A stretch of 6,705 bases of DNA from Syntrophomonadaceae bacterium (GTDB lineage: Bacteria > Bacillota > Dethiobacteria > SKNC01). Where the stretch lies: positions 1-6,705 of the forward strand of contig PWHX01000115.1 of assembly GCA_003555415.1 (NCBI GenBank), given 5' to 3'. Position 1 is the first letter of the stretch; every line of letters starts with the position of its first letter. Of the stretch, positions 4,959-6,705 are shown piece after piece. The notes beneath the pieces were generated by a model, which did not search any database, was not told the origin of the DNA, and was given only the letters and a program-made list of their open reading frames with translations. A program made the translations under genes and the position numbers.

Positions 4959-6705
4959 TTGAACCGTAAAACAGTAGTAATTTTTATTATTATAGCTCTA
5001 TTTATTTTGATTAATGCTATCAACAGCTATTATTTAGACTGGCTGTGGTTTGAGAGCATGGAATATGGAAAGGTCTTTACTACCATGCTTTTCAGCCAGC
5101 TAGGTATCAGGATATTATTCTTTTTCATTTTCTTTGCCTTTCTCTATTTCAATTTCCGCATGGCCCGAAATCACTTCCTGAACCCTTCCAGCCTGAGCTT
5201 AAGGCAACAGCTTATGACCCGGCAGTTGGGAAACCTCATGACCAAAAGAAACTATAACCTGGCAAACCTGGGCATAAGCGCCCTGACAGCTTTTTTATTC
5301 ACCGCAGTTACCAGCAACTACTGGTTACCTGTTCTTAAATTCCTAAACCGGGTTCCCTTTGAAATAAAAGACCCCATATTAAACCAGGATATAGGATATT
5401 ACGTTTTCCAGTTACCTTTTTATTTAATCTTAAGGGATTTTTTCTTAACATCTGTAATTCTCACCATTATTCTTATAGGAGCTTTATATTTTGTTATCAG
5501 CTTTTCACCGGGAGTTACTATTATGAACTGGTGGCAAGGCTTTGAAGGGAAAAAACATTTAACCTTCCTGGTATCCCTGCTTTTTATGATTAAAGCTTAC
5601 GATTACCGCTTACAACTATATGAGCTACTATTTTCTCCCCGGGGAGCAGCCTTTGGAGCCAGCTATACCGATGTAAACATTCAAATGCCTGTCCTGCGAA
5701 TTCTCATGGTAATTTCACTTGTCCTGGCCGTGTTTCTGCTTTATAAAACTTTCAGACCCGATACCCGTTCAGTGCCTTTAGCAGTGATGGCTTTACTTAT
5801 AGCCTCTCTAGCCCTGGGCTCCGCCTATCCTGCCTTGATCCAAAATTTCAGGGTTGAGCCTAATGAAATGGTATATGAAATGCCTTATCTTGAACACAAT
5901 ATAGCTTTTACCCAGCAGGCTTATGGCCTGGAGGATATAAAAAAAGAGATTTATCCTGCAGAGAAACAACTGGCCTTTGAAGACCTGGAGGATAACCAGG
6001 GAACTCTTCAAAACGTAAGACTGTGGGATCCCCGACCCATTATAAAAACTTACAACCAGCTGCAGGGGCTTCGGCCTTACTACAGGTTTGACGATATAGA
6101 TATAGACCGCTATACCATTGATGGAACTTATCGCCAGGTTATGCTTTCTGCCCGGGAGCTGGACCAACAGTTTCTCCCCGATAGGGCCAAAACCTGGGTC
6201 AATCAAAAATTAAGATACACCCACGGTTACGGTGTTACCATGAACCCGGTTAATGAAGTAACCAACCAGGGACTTCCTAACTTTATAGTAAGAAATATTC
6301 CGCCCCGTACTGAAACTGATATAGTCCTGGACAAACCGGAAATATACTATGGTGAAGTAAAGAACCCTTATGTAGTTGTTAATACTAATACGGAAGAATT
6401 TAATTATCCCATGGGGGATACTAACGCTTATACCAGTTATGATGGAGATGGTGGCGTTCCCGTTAACTCCTTTTTCCGTAAAATTCTCTTTGCACTGCGC
6501 TTTAACGATCACAGAATTATTCTGGCCAACGATATAACAAACGAAAGCCAGGTGATGTTTGACCGTAGCATAGGGGAACGGGTAAGAAAAACTGCTCCCT
6601 TCCTGGAATATGACGGAGACCCCTATATAGTTATTAATGATGGAAGGCTCTTTTGGATACAGGATGCCTATACCACTACAAACAAATACCCTTACTCGGA
6701 ACCTC
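4959..6705 (+). CDS. UPF0182 family (COG1615) large membrane protein (3' end outside window)
   Basis: This matches the UPF0182 family, large membrane proteins of bacteria and cyanobacteria, usually about 900 residues, whose function is unknown to me. The first 582 codons are present and uninterrupted. The N-terminal part is hydrophobic, with about seven likely membrane segments near residues 5-24, 49-68, 101-122, 157-182, 199-214, 247-265 and 272-291. From about 293 onward the protein is hydrophilic and presumably lies outside the membrane. Family-typical stretches include DWLWFES (27-33), IGYYVFQLPFY (146-156), a W413...YTHGYG (420-425) block, and FNYPMGD and YDGDGGVP (494-501). The segment ending YPYSEP at the right edge is also typical. 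The TTG start at 4959 is supported by AGGAGG 8 nt upstream. It is divergent from the nad operon and no functional link to NAD synthesis is evident. Confidence 0.92.
   Translation, partial: MNRKTVVIFIIIALFILINAINSYYLDWLWFESMEYGKVFTTMLFSQLGIRILFFFIFFAFLYFNFRMARNHFLNPSSLSLRQQLMTRQLGNLMTKRNYNLANLGISALTAFLFTAVTSNYWLPVLKFLNRVPFEIKDPILNQDIGYYVFQLPFYLILRDFFLTSVILTIILIGALYFVISFSPGVTIMNWWQGFEGKKHLTFLVSLLFMIKAYDYRLQLYELLFSPRGAAFGASYTDVNIQMPVLRILMVISLVLAVFLLYKTFRPDTRSVPLAVMALLIASLALGSAYPALIQNFRVEPNEMVYEMPYLEHNIAFTQQAYGLEDIKKEIYPAEKQLAFEDLEDNQGTLQNVRLWDPRPIIKTYNQLQGLRPYYRFDDIDIDRYTIDGTYRQVMLSARELDQQFLPDRAKTWVNQKLRYTHGYGVTMNPVNEVTNQGLPNFIVRNIPPRTETDIVLDKPEIYYGEVKNPYVVVNTNTEEFNYPMGDTNAYTSYDGDGGVPVNSFFRKILFALRFNDHRIILANDITNESQVMFDRSIGERVRKTAPFLEYDGDPYIVINDGRLFWIQDAYTTTNKYPYSEP

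Noticed and set aside
5808..6512. Two open frames (132 and 100 codons) on the minus strand beneath the UPF0182 gene
   Set aside because: They are antisense to a well-supported conserved coding region and show no family features, so they are shadow frames.

Overview
The window reads as chromosomal DNA of a low-GC, probably anaerobic Firmicute (Clostridia-like). The basis is an AT-rich base composition, strong AGGAGG-type ribosome binding sites, frequent TTG/GTG starts, and TTGACA/TATAAT-type promoters. The species cannot be fixed from the sequence. Nothing indicates phage, transposon or CRISPR content.

Layout: (1) 1-884, minus strand: the N-terminal 294 codons of an FAD-dependent geranylgeranyl-reductase-family oxidoreductase, running off the left edge. 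(2) 885-1285: a 401-bp gene-free region holding this gene's own promoter and a leader hairpin. It also holds a compact element (about 1027-1170) with perfect 12-bp inverted ends, a T8 tract and a TATAAT box just outside, which looks like a small-RNA transcription unit. A probable terminator for the nad operon lies beyond it. (3) 1286-4705, minus strand: a nadA-nadB-nadC operon. (4) 4706-4958: the intergenic region between divergent genes, holding the nadA promoter and nested inverted repeats. (5) 4959-6705, plus strand: the first 582 codons of a UPF0182 family membrane protein, cut by the right edge.

The three nad genes make the whole de novo route from aspartate to nicotinate mononucleotide. 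NadB oxidises L-aspartate to iminoaspartate, NadA (a 4Fe-4S enzyme) condenses it with dihydroxyacetone phosphate to quinolinate, and NadC converts quinolinate with PRPP to NaMN. All key catalytic or cluster-binding residues I looked for are present. nadB and nadC overlap by 4 bp (TTGA) and are probably translationally coupled. The longest nadA reading frame begins inside the promoter -35 box, so the real start is 38 codons further in.

The most novel item is the element at 1027-1170. Its two ends pair perfectly, the 3' end runs straight into a U tract, a TATAAT sits at the right distance for initiation on the first paired base, and the interior offers mutually exclusive helices. I do not recognise it as a known RNA family. 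Small RNA, unusual terminator/attenuator and miniature inverted-repeat element all remain possible.
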